Assembly (NCBI RefSeq): GCF_022815645.1
Contig: NZ_JALGRO010000001.1
Coordinates: 248,001 to 312,000 of the forward strand
Source: Curtobacterium sp. VKM Ac-2922
GTDB taxonomy: Bacteria; Actinomycetota; Actinomycetes; Actinomycetales; Microbacteriaceae
Length of the DNA: 64,000 nt
Reading direction: 5' to 3'
Shown here: one piece after another, positions 1 to 8,190 of the stretch
Position numbering within the stretch: position 1 is the stretch's first letter
Layout of the letters: every line of letters begins with the position of its first letter
Notes under the pieces: model-generated
Told to the model about the DNA's origin: nothing
The model's input: only the letters and a program-made list of their open reading frames with translations
Database searches by the model: none
Translations under genes and position numbers: made by a program

Positions 1-126
1 TGTCTGCCCCTGGAACCGGGGGGAGACGTCCCAGGTGTGGCCTGTCACACTCGTCACAACCGACGACCGCGCGGTCCGGCCCCCAGGGCTCGATGCACCG
101 CGGACGTATCCATCCTGAAGGACCCC

Positions 127-936
127 ATGACCGCTCCAGTCGACCGAACGGTCGTCTCCGCCGACGGCACCGTCCTTGCCGTGTCCGAAGCGGGTGCGGG
201 TCCAGCGGTCGTCATCGTCGGCGGGGCCTTCCACCACCGCGGCACCCCGTACGTCGACCGGCTCGTGGACCTGCTCGCGGCGGACCACCGGGTCATCACG
301 TACGACCGACGGGGCCGCGGCGCCAGCGGTGACAGTGACACGTGGGCGATCGAGCGCGAGTCGGACGACTTCCGTGCCGTGGTCGAGAGCGCCGACGCGC
401 CCGTCACCACGATCGGCATCTGCGTGGGCGTCGGGGTGGTCCTGCACGGCATCGCCGCGGGTGCCCCCGTCGACGGCGCCGTGCTGTGGGAACCGCCGTA
501 CCGCGCCAGTGTCGACCCGCATGCCGAGGACGTCGTTTTTGCCGACGTCCTCGACGAACACGTCGCCGCCGGCCGTCGTGGTGCTGCCCTCCGCGCCTAC
601 CTCGCCCAGGTGATCGGCATGCCGATGGGGCAGATCGCGGGCCTGCGGCTGAAGTCCGGCCTGTGGCGCACGCTGCTGGCCGACGCGCACGTGCTGCCGC
701 GCGACGTCCGGATGCTCAACGGCCTGGCCATCCCCGAGCGGGTGCTGGCCTCGGTCGGGGTCCCCGTGCTGGTGGCGTCGGGCACCGAGTCGCCGGACTG
801 GATGGCCCCCGCGTCACGCGCTGCGGTCGAGGCGATCCCGGGTTCGGTGCACGTCACGGTGCCCGGGCAGGCCCACGTGCCCGATGCCGAGGTGCTGGCG
901 AGCCTGCTCGACCGGGCACGGACCGCGCAGCACTGA
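127..936 (+). CDS. alpha/beta-fold hydrolase with Cys nucleophile
   Basis: Predicted cytosolic hydrolase of 269 residues; substrate unknown. The fold is visible as an oxyanion-type strand (VIVGGAFHHRG, about residues 29-39), a YDRRGRG turn (59-65), the nucleophile elbow at 97-101 and a C-terminal GQAHVPD with the likely catalytic His. The elbow reads GICVG, so the usual Ser of GxSxG is Cys99, as in dienelactone-hydrolase-type enzymes. The ATG at 127 is preferred over an in-frame GTG at 37 because GAAGGA lies just upstream and the first 30 residues of the longer version look untranslated. The HAD phosphatase follows in the same direction after 67 nt. Function is inferred from fold only. Confidence 0.85.
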   Translation: MTAPVDRTVVSADGTVLAVSEAGAGPAVVIVGGAFHHRGTPYVDRLVDLLAADHRVITYDRRGRGASGDSDTWAIERESDDFRAVVESADAPVTTIGICVGVGVVLHGIAAGAPVDGAVLWEPPYRASVDPHAEDVVFADVLDEHVAAGRRGAALRAYLAQVIGMPMGQIAGLRLKSGLWRTLLADAHVLPRDVRMLNGLAIPERVLASVGVPVLVASGTESPDWMAPASRAAVEAIPGSVHVTVPGQAHVPDAEVLASLLDRARTAQH

Positions 937-1003
937 CCCGCAGGGACCCTCGGGTTCGGGGCTGCCGCGCCGGGTCCGGCCCGGGGTGCGAGAGGATGGC
1001 ACC

Positions 1004-1879
1004 GTGACCGCACCCCGACTCGGACTCCTGCTGGACGTCGACGGCCCCATCGCCAGCCCCGTCTCGCGCACCATCGCGATCCCCAGCATCGTCGCCGACC
1101 TGGTGGCGCTCGCCGCCGAGGGCATCCCCGTCGTCTTCAACACCGGACGGAGCGACGCCTTCATCCGCGAACAGGTGGTCGGGCCGCTGCTGGCCGGTGG
1201 CCTGGCTGCGGGCGGGCGGGTCCACGCCGTGTGTGAGAAGGGCGCCGTGTGGTGCTCGATCGGCCCGCAGTACCCCGACGGCATGGGCGACCTGACCGTC
1301 GCCGAGGACCTCGCCCTGCCCCGCGACTACGCCGACGAGATGCGCGAGCTCGTCCGGACCGACTACGCCGACCTGGTGTTCTTCGACGAGACCAAGCGGG
1401 CGATGGTGTCGATCGAGCAGCGCGTCGAGGTGCCGAACGCCACGTACCTCGAGCGCCAGCCGGGGTTCGACGCGCTCGCGATGGCGGCCCTCGAGCGCCG
1501 CGGTCTGGGTGTCCGCCGGCTCGACGACGTCCGCCCCGACGCCGACGGTGCGGTGCAGTGGCGCATCGACCCGACGATCATCTCGACCGACGTCGAGTCC
1601 GACCGCAGCGGCAAGGACCTGGGGGCCGAGCGGTCCCTCGAGCTGCTGGCCCAGGACGGCGAGCTCCCCGTTGCGTGGCGCACGATGGGCGACTCCCGCA
1701 GCGACTACGCGATGGCCGACTGGCTGCACGCGAACGGGCACCAGGTCGCGCACGTCGACGTCCGGCCGGCCGACGGGGTCCCCGAGACGCCGTACCCGGT
1801 GTGCACCGCCCCCGAGGGCGTCATCCACGACGAGGCGGGCGCACGGTTCCTGGCGGACTGGCGCGCCGGGCGCAGCTGA
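1004..1879 (+). CDS. HAD-family hydrolase (Cof/MPGP-like phosphatase)
   Basis: Predicted phosphatase of the haloacid dehalogenase superfamily, 291 residues. Motif I is LLLDVDGPI (residues 8-16, nucleophile Asp11 and general acid Asp13). NTGRSD near 46 fits motif II, and GDSRSDYAM near 228 is motif IV, whose aspartates bind magnesium. The large cap between motifs II and IV fits the Cof or sucrose/mannosylglycerate-phosphate phosphatase branch. The GTG at 1004 is chosen because GAGAGG lies upstream and coding begins just before motif I. The substrate cannot be told from sequence. Confidence 0.85.
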   Translation: MTAPRLGLLLDVDGPIASPVSRTIAIPSIVADLVALAAEGIPVVFNTGRSDAFIREQVVGPLLAGGLAAGGRVHAVCEKGAVWCSIGPQYPDGMGDLTVAEDLALPRDYADEMRELVRTDYADLVFFDETKRAMVSIEQRVEVPNATYLERQPGFDALAMAALERRGLGVRRLDDVRPDADGAVQWRIDPTIISTDVESDRSGKDLGAERSLELLAQDGELPVAWRTMGDSRSDYAMADWLHANGHQVAHVDVRPADGVPETPYPVCTAPEGVIHDEAGARFLADWRAGRS

Positions 1880-1961
1880 GCCGGCCGCAGCTCTGCCGGC
1901 ACCGCTCAGCCGACGCGGGCGAGCCGGCCACCTGCCGGGCCGGGGGCCACTCGTCGTGCAG

Positions 1962-1980
1962 GCACCGGGCCTCCCGTCCG
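1962..1980. repeat. GCCTCC-type intergenic element (half copy)
   Basis: The stretch contains CGGGCCTCCCGTCCG, one arm of the dispersed element that recurs in this window at 13876, 19731, 19882, 30712, 39088, 48726, 58955 and 63974. No partner arm is evident here. It lies in the 224-nt space between the HAD gene and the permease, which otherwise shows nothing recognisable except the permease upstream region. Confidence 0.5.
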
Positions 1981-2103
1981 GTTCCCGTTCCGTTCCTGCC
2001 GCTTCCGCCGCGGAACCACCGTCCGGGTGGACGCGTTGCGTGACACGGTGGTACACCAGTACCCTTCCGTGGTCCACCGCCAGCCGATGACGGGATCCAC
2101 CCC

Positions 2104-3579
2104 ATGGCAACGAAGCTCCGCACGAAGTCCATCGAGGCCTCGCTCGCCGACGCCGACGAGCAGGGTCGCTCGCTCAAACGGTCGCTGAAGACCTTCGACA
2201 TCGCCGCGATGGGCATCGCGGTCGCGGTCGGTGCCGGCATCTTCTCGGTCGGCGCGAACGCCGCCGCGAACTTCGCGGGCCCCGGCGTCATCGTGTCGTT
2301 CCTGCTCGCCGCGGTCACGTGCGGCCTGGCGATCATGTGCTACGCCGAGTTCGCCTCGACGATCCCCGTCGCCGGGTCGGCGTACACGTTCACCTACGCC
2401 ACGATGGGCGAGCTGCTCGCCTGGATCGTCGGGTGGGACCTGATCCTCGAGACCCTGACGGCCAGCGCCGTGATCGCGAAGTACTGGGGGATCTACCTCA
2501 GCACCGCGTTCGACGTGTTCGGCATCACGCTGCCCAGCACCATCGCGATCGGCCCGGTCGGCTTCACCTGGGGCCCGGTGCTCATCGTCGGCGTCTTCAC
2601 GGCGCTGCTCGCGTTCGGCACCCGCCTGTCGTCGCGGGTCTCCGCCGTGATCACGGTGATCAAGGTCGCGATCGTCCTGTTCGTCATCGTGGTCGGCGCC
2701 TTCTTCGTCAAGGCCGCGAACTTCACGCCGTTCATCCCCGCCGCCGAGCCCGCGAAGGGTGCCGAGGGCAGCGTCTGGACCCAGTCGCTCGTGTCCTTCG
2801 CGACCGGGTCCGAGCCCGCGCAGTACGGCGTCTTCGGGCTGCTCGCCGCCGCCTCGCTGGTGTTCTTCGCGTTCATCGGCTTCGACGTCGTCGCCACCAG
2901 TGCCGAGGAGACCGAGAACCCGCAGAAGACCCTGCCCCGCGGCATCTTCATCGGACTGGGCATCGTCACGCTGCTGTACGTCGGCGTGAGCATCGTCATC
3001 ACGGGCATGGTGTCGTACAAGCAGCTCGCACAAGAAGAGGCACCGTCCCTGGCGTCGGCCTTCGACATCGTCGGACTGCCGTGGGCCGCGGGCATCATCG
3101 CGATCGGGTCGCTCATCGGCCTGACCACGGTGGTCATGGTGCTGCTGCTCGGCCTGTCCCGCATCGTGTTCTCGATGAGCCGCGACGGGCTGCTGCCCCG
3201 CTGGTTCTCGGTCACGAACCCGAAGACGCAGACGCCCGTCCGGGTGCAGCTCATCGCCGGGATCGTGGTGGCGGTGCTCGCCGGGTTCACGCCGGTCGAG
3301 AAGCTCGAGGGCCTGATCAACATCGGCACGCTCTCCGCCTTCGTGCTCGTGTCGATCGGCATCATCGTGCTCCGTCGGACCCGCCCGGACGCGCCGCGCT
3401 CGTTCCGTGTGCCGTGGTCGCCCGTGATCCCGATCCTGTCGGCGGTGCTGTGCTTCTGGCTGATGCTCAACCTCGAGGTCGAGACCTGGGTGCGCTTCGT
3501 CATCTGGCTCGTCATCGGGTTCGCGATCTACTTCGGCTACAGCCGCCGCAACAGCCGGGTCGGGCAGTCGATGCGGTAG
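2104..3579 (+). CDS. APC-family amino acid permease
   Basis: Predicted inner-membrane amino-acid transporter of the APC superfamily, 491 residues, with about 12 hydrophobic helices. The first helix carries the family signature VGAGIFSVG (residues about 41-49), which in the family shapes the substrate pocket. EETENPQKTLPRGI (near 263-276) is the conserved loop after TM6 of cationic/YfnA-like permeases. It is transcribed alone, and a strong hairpin follows the stop. The substrate is probably a cationic or neutral amino acid. The convergent LysE-type exporter next door makes amino-acid homeostasis a plausible shared theme, but that is inference. Confidence 0.88.
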   Translation: MATKLRTKSIEASLADADEQGRSLKRSLKTFDIAAMGIAVAVGAGIFSVGANAAANFAGPGVIVSFLLAAVTCGLAIMCYAEFASTIPVAGSAYTFTYATMGELLAWIVGWDLILETLTASAVIAKYWGIYLSTAFDVFGITLPSTIAIGPVGFTWGPVLIVGVFTALLAFGTRLSSRVSAVITVIKVAIVLFVIVVGAFFVKAANFTPFIPAAEPAKGAEGSVWTQSLVSFATGSEPAQYGVFGLLAAASLVFFAFIGFDVVATSAEETENPQKTLPRGIFIGLGIVTLLYVGVSIVITGMVSYKQLAQEEAPSLASAFDIVGLPWAAGIIAIGSLIGLTTVVMVLLLGLSRIVFSMSRDGLLPRWFSVTNPKTQTPVRVQLIAGIVVAVLAGFTPVEKLEGLINIGTLSAFVLVSIGIIVLRRTRPDAPRSFRVPWSPVIPILSAVLCFWLMLNLEVETWVRFVIWLVIGFAIYFGYSRRNSRVGQSMR

Positions 3580-3598
3580 GTGCGAGTCCTCGCGCAAC

Positions 3599-3644
3599 GG
3601 AAAGCAGCTCGAACAACCGGTCGCGGTGGTTCGAGCTGTTTTCC
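3599..3644. terminator. bidirectional hairpin terminator
   Basis: The arms GGAAAGCAGCTCGAAC and GTTCGAGCTGTTTTCC form a 16-bp stem with one G-U pair; the T-run lies on the right arm. It sits between the convergent permease and LysE genes and can serve both. Confidence 0.85.
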
Positions 3645-3664
3645 GTCGTGCGGGCGGCGGCCGG

Positions 3665-4513
3665 TCAGGCGCCGACGACCAGCAGGACGCCGAAGGCGAG
3701 CATCACCACGGCGACGCACGCGTCGAACACCCGCCAGGTCACCGGTCTGGCGAAGAGCGGTCGCAGCAGCCGGCCGCCGAACCCCACGGCGCTGAACCAC
3801 AGGCAGCTCGCGGCGACGGCGCCGGCGGTCCACCACCAGCGGTCGTCGATGCCCTGCTGGTTCGCGACCGAGCCCAGGAACACCAGCGTGTCCAGGTACA
3901 CGTGCGGGTTCGCCCACGTGAAGACGAGCATGGTCAGCACCGCGGCGCGCATGGCCGGGGCGGTCCGGACGGGAGGCCCGGTGACCGTCGACCGCGCGGG
4001 CTCGGCTGCGTGCGCGGTGGCGGACGCGTGCGCGGTGGGCGCGGCCGCGCTGGCGGACGCGTGCGCGGTGGGCGCTGCCGCGCTCGTCGTCGCCGTCTTG
4101 TCGGGACCGCACCCCGCCACGGACGTCGCGCCCGCAGGCATCGGGGCGCGATGTCCGGCCGGGGGTGCGACGTCGGCGACCCCGTCGTCCTCGACGGCGA
4201 CCCGGATCGCCTCGCCCGACGGGCGCAGCGCTCGCCGGGCAGCCAGCACGCCGTACGTCAGCAGGAACGCCGCGCCGACGAACCGGATGACGACGAGCGC
4301 CACCGGGAAGCGCTCGACCACGGCCCCGACACCGAGCACGCCGGCCACGATGAGCACGGCGTCCGACACGGCACACACGAGCACCGCGGCGGCGACGATC
4401 CGCACCCGGGCGCTGACCGCCAGGCGGAGCAGGTACGTGTTCTGCACGCCGATCGCCACGATCAGGGCCAGGCCCGTGCCGAGGCCGGACAGTAGGGGGA
4501 GCAGCGCGTTCAC
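3665..4513 (-). CDS. lysE: LysE/ArgO-family basic amino acid exporter
   Basis: Predicted exporter of lysine/arginine, 282 residues from a GTG at 4513. N-terminal GLGTGLALIVAIGVQNTYLL and later FTWANPHVYLDTLVFLG are hallmarks of the LysE/ArgO family, and about six helices are visible. The family normally runs to about 200-235 residues. The excess is a hydrophilic Ala/Pro/Thr/His-rich loop of roughly 90 residues before the FTWANPH segment, partly built by a 33-bp tandem duplication. A longer ATG start at 4567 would cover the divergent promoter region, so the GTG is preferred. The divergent LysR gene is the expected regulator. Confidence 0.85.
   Translation of the reverse strand: MNALLPLLSGLGTGLALIVAIGVQNTYLLRLAVSARVRIVAAAVLVCAVSDAVLIVAGVLGVGAVVERFPVALVVIRFVGAAFLLTYGVLAARRALRPSGEAIRVAVEDDGVADVAPPAGHRAPMPAGATSVAGCGPDKTATTSAAAPTAHASASAAAPTAHASATAHAAEPARSTVTGPPVRTAPAMRAAVLTMLVFTWANPHVYLDTLVFLGSVANQQGIDDRWWWTAGAVAASCLWFSAVGFGGRLLRPLFARPVTWRVFDACVAVVMLAFGVLLVVGA
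4019..4084. repeat. 33-bp tandem duplication inside lysE
   Basis: Two copies (4019-4051 and 4052-4084) differ at one base and keep the reading frame. On the minus strand each encodes 11 residues of the Ser/Ala/Pro/Thr/His-rich loop (core APTAHASAS). Confidence 0.9.
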
Positions 4514-4581
4514 GATCTGACCGTACGACGCCGCACTGATGCAGTACAGCTCACGTTCCTGTTGCACCGTAAGCTCAGCTC
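4514..4581. promoter_or_regulatory. divergent lysE/lysG control region
   Basis: These 68 nt separate the divergent exporter and regulator starts. In the LysE/LysG and ArgO/ArgP paradigms such a region holds both promoters and the LysR-type binding site. I see no clear long dyad here; the assignment rests on gene arrangement. Confidence 0.5.
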
Positions 4582-5499
4582 ATGCTCCGCCTGCAGCGCG
4601 AACACCTCGAGACCCTGGTGGCTGCCGTCGACCTCGGTACGTTCGACGCCGCGGCCCGGGCCCTGTCGATCACGCCGTCGGCGGTGTCCCAGCGGGTGAA
4701 GGCGATGGAACTGCAGGTCGGGCGGGTCCTGCTGCAGCGGACGACCCCGATCGCGCCGACCGCGGACGGCGCGGTCGTCCTTCGCCATGCGCGGCAGGTG
4801 CGTCTGCTCGACGACGAGACCGCGCGGTTGCTCGGCGAGGGCGAGTCGGGGAGCGACACCGTCCCGTCGATCCCGCTCGCGGTCAACGCGGACTCGCTCG
4901 GGACCTGGTTCCTCGATGCCCTGGCGCTCGTCCGGGCCGACACCGAGGTCGTCTTCGACCTGCACCGCGAAGACCAGGACCGCACCGCCGAGCTCCTGCG
5001 CTCCGGCACGGTGATGGCCGCGGTGACCGCCGAGTCCGATCCCGTGCAGGGGTGTTCGTCGGTGCTGCTGGGCGTCGACCGGTACCGCGCGGTGGCATCA
5101 CCCGCCTTCGTCGACCGGTACCTGGCCGATGCGGACACCGAGCGGCGGATGGTGCAGCGCCTGGACCGGGTGCCGCTCGTCGACTACGACCACGACGACG
5201 ACCTGCAGCAGGGGTTCCTCCGGCGGGTGGTGGGCCATGCCCCGCGCGCGCCGCGGCACTTCGTCCCGACGTCGGCCGACTTCGCCCGAGCCGTCACGCT
5301 CGGGTTCGGGTGGGGCCTGTTGCCCGAGGCGCAGTGTCTCGCAGGGCTCGGCGACGGCACCCTGGTGGAACTGACCCCGGGCCGGCGGGCGGACGTGGCG
5401 CTCTGGTGGCAGCGCTGGAACCTGGCGTCACCGTTGCTCGAACGCGTGACCGACGCTGTCCGGACCACCGCGCGGGAGCGGCTGCACCAGGCGGGCTGA
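4582..5499 (+). CDS. lysG: LysR-family regulator (LysG/ArgP type)
   Basis: Predicted transcriptional activator of the adjacent exporter, 305 residues. The N-terminal winged helix-turn-helix is clear: FDAAARALSITPSAVSQRV spans about residues 19-37. A substrate-binding domain typical of LysR regulators follows (from about 90). ArgP/LysG members sense lysine, arginine or histidine and switch on LysE/ArgO. The close divergent arrangement with lysE supports that subfamily over a generic LysR call. The effector here is inferred. Confidence 0.88.
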   Translation: MLRLQREHLETLVAAVDLGTFDAAARALSITPSAVSQRVKAMELQVGRVLLQRTTPIAPTADGAVVLRHARQVRLLDDETARLLGEGESGSDTVPSIPLAVNADSLGTWFLDALALVRADTEVVFDLHREDQDRTAELLRSGTVMAAVTAESDPVQGCSSVLLGVDRYRAVASPAFVDRYLADADTERRMVQRLDRVPLVDYDHDDDLQQGFLRRVVGHAPRAPRHFVPTSADFARAVTLGFGWGLLPEAQCLAGLGDGTLVELTPGRRADVALWWQRWNLASPLLERVTDAVRTTARERLHQAG

Positions 5500-5518
5500 C
5501 GGCCTGGGCAGTTGTGCG

Positions 5519-5579
<61 letters not shown>

Positions 5580-5580
<1 letters not shown>

Positions 5581-6125
5581 CAGGCGCTCGCGCGCCACCG
5601 CAGTCCGTCGACCAGCAGGCCGACCAGGTGCTGGCTCTGCTCGACCGTCGGTGCCCCGTGGCACAGGTCGGCCACCGCGCGCAGCAGCTGCGGCGCATCG
5701 AGGTCGTTCTGCACGGTTCCGGCTGCCGACGCCGCGTCGAGCAAGCCCGTCAGTGCGCCGCCGAGCCGTTCCATCAGGTACGGGTGCAGCCCTTCGAACG
5801 CCGGGTCGCCGGACTGCAGCGCTGCCGCGAGCCCGCGCTTCGTCGCGACGAACTCCGTGAACCGCTGGAGCCACAGCGCGAGTGCCTCGTCCGGGGCGTG
5901 CGCAGCGCTGAGTTCGGGGGCGGCATCGGCGCATGCCTCGACCGCCTGGTGGAACACGGCGACGACCAGGTCGGATCGCTGGGGGAAGTGCCGGTAGAGG
6001 GTGCCGACGCCGACTCCCGCCCGGTCGGCGATCCGTTTCGCGGGCGCATCGACGCCGTCGTCCGCGAAGACCTGGCGTGCGGCATCGACCAGGGCATCGA
6101 GGTTGCGACGGGCATCAGCGCGCAC
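5580..6125 (-). CDS. TetR-family transcriptional repressor
   Basis: Predicted DNA-binding repressor, 181 residues. The helix-turn-helix is in the first 50 residues (KRIADRAGVGVGTLYRHFP), and a variable ligand-binding half follows. The start is the GTG at 6125, preceded by CTGGAGGAC. A much longer in-frame reading exists upstream but runs through the neighbouring gene antisense and is rejected. It is divergent from the aldo/keto reductase, and two matching palindromes lie between them, so it very likely represses that gene and itself. The ligand is unknown. Confidence 0.88.
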
Positions 6126-6151
6126 GAGTCCTCCAGATCGGGGTTGCGGAA

Positions 6152-6168
6152 ACGGAAAGCCATTCCGT
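6152..6168. promoter_or_regulatory. candidate TetR operator 1
   Basis: ACGGAA-N5-TTCCGT with perfect 6-bp arms, located between the divergent TetR and aldo/keto reductase genes. Confidence 0.65.
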
Positions 6169-6174
6169 AAAGTT

Positions 6175-6191
6175 CTGGAAGAGCGTTCCGC
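6175..6191. promoter_or_regulatory. candidate TetR operator 2
   Basis: CTGGAA-N5-TTCCGC is a second GGAA-N5-TTCC palindrome. Its start is 23 bp from that of the first copy, about two helical turns. Confidence 0.6.
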
Positions 6192-6243
6192 TTCGGTCCA
6201 CCATACGGCACCGCGGATCGGGACGCCAACGACAGGAGGCACC

Positions 6244-7281
6244 ATGCAGTACCGCACCCTCGGCCGGACCGGAATCCAGGTCAGCCCCATCGCGCTCGGC
6301 GCCATGATGCTCGGCACCGACGGCCGCATCGGCAACGGTGACGAGCAGGACTCGATCCGCATCGTCCACCGTGCCCTCGACGCCGGCATCAACCTCATCG
6401 ACACGGCCGACCGGTACTCGCAGGGCGGGTCGGAGGCCCTGCTCGGCACGGCGCTCCAGGGTCGCCGTGACGACGTGGTCCTGGCCACCAAGTTCAACGG
6501 CCCGATGGGCGATGACCCGAACCAGCGCGGGAACTCCCGCCGCTGGATCATGCGCGCGGTGGAGGACTCGCTCCGTCGCCTGCAGACGGACCACATCGAC
6601 CTGTACCAGGCGCACCGGCCGGACGACACCGTCGACCTCGAGGAGACACTGTCCGCCCTGACCGACCTGGTCCGCAGCGGCAAGGTCCGGGCGATCGGCA
6701 CGTCGGACTTCCCGGCGTCGATGCAGGTGGAAGCGCAGTGGACGTCGGAACGCCGCGGTCTGGAGCGGTTCCGCACCGAGCAGCCGACCTACTCGATCCT
6801 CAACCGTGGCATCGAACGCGAGGTCCTGCCGGTCGCCCAGCGCTACGGCATGGGAACCCTGGTGTGGAGTCCGCTGGCGGGCGGCATGCTGACCGGTCGG
6901 TTCCGTCGCGGGCAACCGAGCGACCTGGCCCGGGTCGGCATGTTCCAGCACAACCAGGACGAACGCCGCATCGACGCCGTCGAGCAGGTCGTCGCCCTGT
7001 CCGAGGAGACCGGCATCCCGATGACGCACCTGGCGCTGGCGTTCGCGACCGCCCACCCAGGGGTCACCAGTGCCCTCATCGGTCCACGGTCGATGGAGCA
7101 GCTCGACGACCTGCTCGCCGGAGCCGACGTGGTGCTGTCCGACGAGGTCCTGGACCGCATCGACGCGATCGTCCCGCCGGGCACCGACGTCGGACGACTC
7201 GACCAGCAGTACGCCCCGCCGGCGGTGCTGCGGCCCGAGTTGCGCCGTCGCCCGCTCGCGGCCCGCGCAGCCACGGTCTGA
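6244..7281 (+). CDS. aldo/keto reductase
   Basis: Predicted cytosolic NADPH-dependent oxidoreductase, 345 residues, TIM barrel. The catalytic tetrad can be placed: Asp and Tyr in IDTADRYSQGGSEALLG (about 52-68), Lys in LATKFNGP (about 81-88) and His in LYQAHRPDDT (about 120-129). The C-terminal part has the cofactor-binding IGPRSMEQLDD. The start is the ATG at 6244 behind AGGAGG. It is probably controlled by the divergent TetR gene, which suggests induction by an aldehyde or xenobiotic. The substrate is not identifiable. Confidence 0.9.
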   Translation: MQYRTLGRTGIQVSPIALGAMMLGTDGRIGNGDEQDSIRIVHRALDAGINLIDTADRYSQGGSEALLGTALQGRRDDVVLATKFNGPMGDDPNQRGNSRRWIMRAVEDSLRRLQTDHIDLYQAHRPDDTVDLEETLSALTDLVRSGKVRAIGTSDFPASMQVEAQWTSERRGLERFRTEQPTYSILNRGIEREVLPVAQRYGMGTLVWSPLAGGMLTGRFRRGQPSDLARVGMFQHNQDERRIDAVEQVVALSEETGIPMTHLALAFATAHPGVTSALIGPRSMEQLDDLLAGADVVLSDEVLDRIDAIVPPGTDVGRLDQQYAPPAVLRPELRRRPLAARAATV

Positions 7282-7308
7282 CGCCGGGCACTGGGCTTCC
7301 CCCGGCCT

Positions 7309-7386
7309 GTGCGAGGTCGATTGCCCCGTGCCGCCCTGTTGCCCCGCACGCGACAACCAACCTCGCACCGGTCGCGAACCTCGCAC
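7309..7386. repeat. GTGCGAG-type inverted-repeat element
   Basis: GTGCGAGGT (7309-7317) pairs with ACCTCGCAC at 7360-7368, and a second ACCTCGCAC follows at 7378-7386. The element lies between convergent genes (aldo/keto reductase and the Nei-type glycosylase) and may act as a terminator. Related sequence recurs at 18423-18560 and 24815. Confidence 0.7.
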
Positions 7387-7410
7387 CGCGCAGCCACGGG
7401 CGCGGACGCG

Positions 7411-8190
7411 TCAGGTCTGGCAGCGCGGACACCAGTACGTGTCGCGCAGGGTCAGGTCGGACTCGCCGAGTTCGCCGTACCGGATCGGCGTCCGGCAGCG
7501 CAGGCACGGCCTGCCGCGCCGGTTGTAGACCCAGAAGCGCGACCCCGGCCGGTCCACCCCCGTCGTCACGCGGGCGCTCCGGTCGCGGTTCGTCAGGATC
7601 AGTCGGTGGGCGAGGGTGATCATCCGCGCCGGGTCCTCGACCTGCCTGACCGGTCGGGTGGGCAGCACGCCCCGCAGGAAGCAGAGCTCGTTCCGGTAGA
7701 CGTTGCCGAGGCCAGCCAGGACGCGTTGGTCGAGCAGCGCGAGCCCGACCGGTCGTAGCGGGTCGGCGGTCAGGTTGGCGAGCGCGAGTGCGGGGTCCCA
7801 GTCCGGGCCGAGCAGGTCGGGGCCGAGGTACCCGACGATGTCGCCCTCGTCTGCCCGGGGCACGACCTCGAGCACGCCGAGGGTGAAGCCGACCGTCGAC
7901 ACGTCCGCGGCGTCCAGCACGGCCCGGGCCTGGTGCGCGGGACGTCGCCAGCGGTCACCCGGCGCGTAGACGTCCCACCGGCCCTCCATCTTCAGGTGGG
8001 AGTGCACGGTCAGGTCGCCGATGCGGTGCAGGATGTGCTTGCCGCGGGGCACGACCTCGTCCACGGTGCGTCCGACCAGGTCGAGCGTGGCGAACGCGGG
8101 CACCCGGAAGTCGCTGCGCGTCAGGACCTTGCCGGCCAGTGCGGTGTGCAACCGGTGCGCTGCCCGGAAGACGGTGTCGCCCTCAGGCAC
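7411..8190 (-). CDS. nei2: Fpg/Nei-family DNA glycosylase (Nei2-like)
   Basis: Predicted base-excision-repair glycosylase/AP lyase that removes oxidised bases, 259 residues. After initiator removal it begins PEGDTVFRAA, supplying the N-terminal Pro nucleophile and Glu of the family. VLAGLGNVYRNEL (about 168-180) is the helix-two-turn-helix. The C-terminus ends in a four-Cys zinc finger (CLRC...CPRC). The GTG at 8190 is fixed by the need for that N-terminus and overlaps the end of lhr by 8 nt, indicating coupled translation. Adjacency of nei2 and lhr is also known in mycobacteria. Confidence 0.92.
   Translation of the reverse strand: MPEGDTVFRAAHRLHTALAGKVLTRSDFRVPAFATLDLVGRTVDEVVPRGKHILHRIGDLTVHSHLKMEGRWDVYAPGDRWRRPAHQARAVLDAADVSTVGFTLGVLEVVPRADEGDIVGYLGPDLLGPDWDPALALANLTADPLRPVGLALLDQRVLAGLGNVYRNELCFLRGVLPTRPVRQVEDPARMITLAHRLILTNRDRSARVTTGVDRPGSRFWVYNRRGRPCLRCRTPIRYGELGESDLTLRDTYWCPRCQT

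Noticed and set aside
1-126. In-frame upstream extension of the first hydrolase (GTG at 37)
   Set aside because: The extra residues have no family similarity, and the ATG at 127 has a better ribosome site and matches the expected domain start.
1906-3597. 563-codon antisense frame over the permease gene
   Set aside because: Composition is Arg/Asp/His/Glu-rich filler; the sense frame is a clear 12-helix permease.
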